Shown: piece by piece, positions 62,895 through 64,000 of the stretch
How the letters are laid out: each line of letters begins with the position of its first letter
Position numbering within the stretch: position 1 is the first letter of the stretch
Source: Alphaproteobacteria bacterium
GTDB lineage: Bacteria > Pseudomonadota > Alphaproteobacteria > Caulobacterales > Parvularculaceae
DNA length: 64,000 nucleotides
Reading direction: 5' to 3'
Assembly (NCBI GenBank): GCA_030433215.1
Contig: JAUIMC010000001.1
Coordinates: 248,001 to 312,000, forward strand
Notes under the pieces: generated by a model
Told to the model about the DNA's origin: nothing
What the model saw: only the letters and a program-made list of their open reading frames with translations
Database searches by the model: none
Translations under genes and position numbers: made by a program

Positions 62895-62971
62895 GTTTGT
62901 TGCGCCGTCATTTCGCGAGGCAAAACACGAACCAATGTCTTGTATACGGCTATAGTCTTTTGGGTCGTGGC

Positions 62972-63727
62972 TCAGGCCGGGCAATAGGCCGCCGCGACGA
63001 CGCCTTTCTGGCCGGGCTCCTCGACGATAAGCGCGCAGCCTTCGCCCTCCGCCGGGACTGGCGCGGTGAGCGCTGCGCCGCGCCGGCGCACAAGGCCGAG
63101 GGGCTCCATGCCGGTCACCACATGAGCTTCGTCGAAAGTCTTGCCGGCGTTCTTGCCGCTGGTGACGTCGGTCACCGCTTTTTTCTTGAAAGTGACAAGA
63201 TAGGCGTTCCCGCCCGCTTCGCTTTCCCCGATCTCGAAGGTCACCTCGCCGCCGTTCAGCCGCGCCTTGACCGCGGGACGGTCCTTCGGCGCGGAGGCAA
63301 TCAGCTCACTGATCTTGTTTTCGTCAGCGCCGACGGTCTGCGCCGCGCCGTCGACGATGACCTGCGGCGTGTAGATGGAGCTGCGGTGGCGGATGTTCAT
63401 ATTGTAGCGCTTCTGGCGCTTGGTGTAGGCGGCCTCGGAATAAGGATCGACCCAGCGGCCGTTCTCCGAGGTGGTCATGTTCCAGTAATCCACATGCCAG
63501 GAGAGGGCGACGACGTCGTCGCGCGCGGCGATTTTGGGGAAGAGCGCCGCGGCCGGCGGGCACATATTGCAGGCTTGGGAAAGGAAGAGTTCGACAAGGA
63601 CGGGGCTTCCGGTCTTTCCGGGCTCCTGCGCGGGCGCCGGACCCGCGCAAAGAACGGCCGCAAGGAAAACTCCTGCGGCGGCGCTTTTGCCGTGCAAGCG
63701 GACCCAAATCCGGCGATTGTCGCCCAT
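62972..63727 (-). CDS. DUF1223 secreted thioredoxin-fold protein
   Basis: A 251-residue exported protein: signal peptide (SAAAGVFLAAVLCAGPAPAQE), then a DUF1223 domain with LVELFLSQACNMCPPAAALF (Cys53-x-x-Cys56), WHVDYWN and YTPQVIVDG. The family has a thioredoxin-like fold; redox role likely, substrate unknown. Here the usual TSQGCSSCP motif reads LSQACNMCP. Confidence 0.86.
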   Translation of the reverse strand: MGDNRRIWVRLHGKSAAAGVFLAAVLCAGPAPAQEPGKTGSPVLVELFLSQACNMCPPAAALFPKIAARDDVVALSWHVDYWNMTTSENGRWVDPYSEAAYTKRQKRYNMNIRHRSSIYTPQVIVDGAAQTVGADENKISELIASAPKDRPAVKARLNGGEVTFEIGESEAGGNAYLVTFKKKAVTDVTSGKNAGKTFDEAHVVTGMEPLGLVRRRGAALTAPVPAEGEGCALIVEEPGQKGVVAAAYCPA

Positions 63728-63907
63728 GACACCCTCAAGAAAGCGGATACGCGCTCTCTCTCCCTGACTGCAACATGCCGCGCACGCCGTGCGCGATCAA
63801 ACCAAAGTTTCTCACAAAAATGCGAGTTTTCGCTGGGCCTAAACGCATGATTGCATCGCGCGGCCCGCCCGCCTAAATAGCGGGTCTTTCGTAAATGTCA
63901 GTGAAAC
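63728..63907. other. Divergent intergenic region
   Basis: 180 bases between the DUF1223 and miaB starts. It must hold promoters for both; no clear hexamers stand out beyond scattered TTGnnn strings. Confidence 0.35.
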
Positions 63908-64000
63908 ATGACCGATCCGCGGCCAAAACAAGGTAAATCCGTCTTCATCCGCACCTATGGGTGCCAGATGAACGTCTATGATTCCGAGCGCATGGCCGGG
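63908..64000 (+). CDS. miaB: MiaB (tRNA-2-methylthio-N6-dimethylallyladenosine synthase), 3' end cut by window edge
   Basis: The first 31 codons, [22 protein letters not shown] and then VYDSERMAG, match the N-terminus of the methylthiotransferase MiaB, a radical-SAM enzyme; the Cys in TYGCQMN is the first cluster ligand of its UPF0004 domain. It is the usual partner of fur in this class. Truncated at the window end. Confidence 0.92.
   Translation, partial: MTDPRPKQGKSVFIRTYGCQMNVYDSERMAG

Overview
The window is high-GC bacterial DNA, almost certainly from an alphaproteobacterium. Four things point there: an imuA-imuB-dnaE2 mutagenesis cassette behind a GTTC-N7-GTTC LexA box, the tsaB-rimI-fur...miaB gene neighbourhood, a Caulobacter-type ceramide (sphingolipid) gene cluster, and an extragenic palindrome of a kind common in that class. 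A Caulobacterales/Parvularculales-like genome fits best, but the genus cannot be fixed from sequence reading alone.

Left part (1-22.2 kb) is an accessory region, probably one integrative element that ends at a tRNA-Gly(GCC) gene. In order it holds a 5'-truncated protein with a nuclease-like N-terminus, a trypsin-like protease (lower GC than its surroundings), the SOS-controlled imuA-imuB-dnaE2 operon, an AbiE-type toxin/antitoxin pair with a palindromic operator, a DUF2285 regulator, a complete-looking mating-pair apparatus (trbB-C-D-E-J-L-F-G-I) followed by DUF2274 and DUF736 proteins, and a tyrosine integrase facing inwards from the tRNA. No relaxase, coupling protein or entry-exclusion gene is visible in the window, so the element is either decayed or continues beyond position 1.

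Middle part (22.2-48.7 kb) is mostly core chromosome: prolyl-tRNA editing, chaperedoxin CnoX, a Lon-N-domain protein, Trm112-like, a FemAB-like acyltransferase with a JmjC/cupin partner, and AMP nucleosidase. The centrepiece (28.7-36.8 kb) is a ceramide pathway: acyl-ACP synthetase, dedicated ACP, serine palmitoyltransferase, ceramide reductase and a GNAT-fold ceramide synthase in one minus-strand series, with a DUF2141 protein and a translationally coupled glutaminyl cyclase, and a divergent fatty-acid/ceramide hydroxylase. Then come a K+-independent proton-pumping pyrophosphatase, a GT-C-like membrane protein, a glycine-zipper protein, a secreted animal-type haem peroxidase, a HAD phosphatase, threonine aldolase, ferrochelatase, a PiT-like transporter and an SDR.

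Right part (48.7-64 kb) has a low-GC DUF2167 protein, malic enzyme MaeB, Nfu-type Fe-S carrier, flavodoxin-fold reductase, dodecin, RutE-like nitroreductase, a methyltransferase, an amidase, then tsaB-rimI-fur. Instead of running directly into miaB, fur is followed by about 6.5 kb carrying a ferritin-like di-iron protein, a lipoprotein, proline iminopeptidase, a beta-lactamase-family hydrolase, a YidD paralogue with a small coupled ORF and a DUF1223 protein. The window ends 93 bases into miaB.
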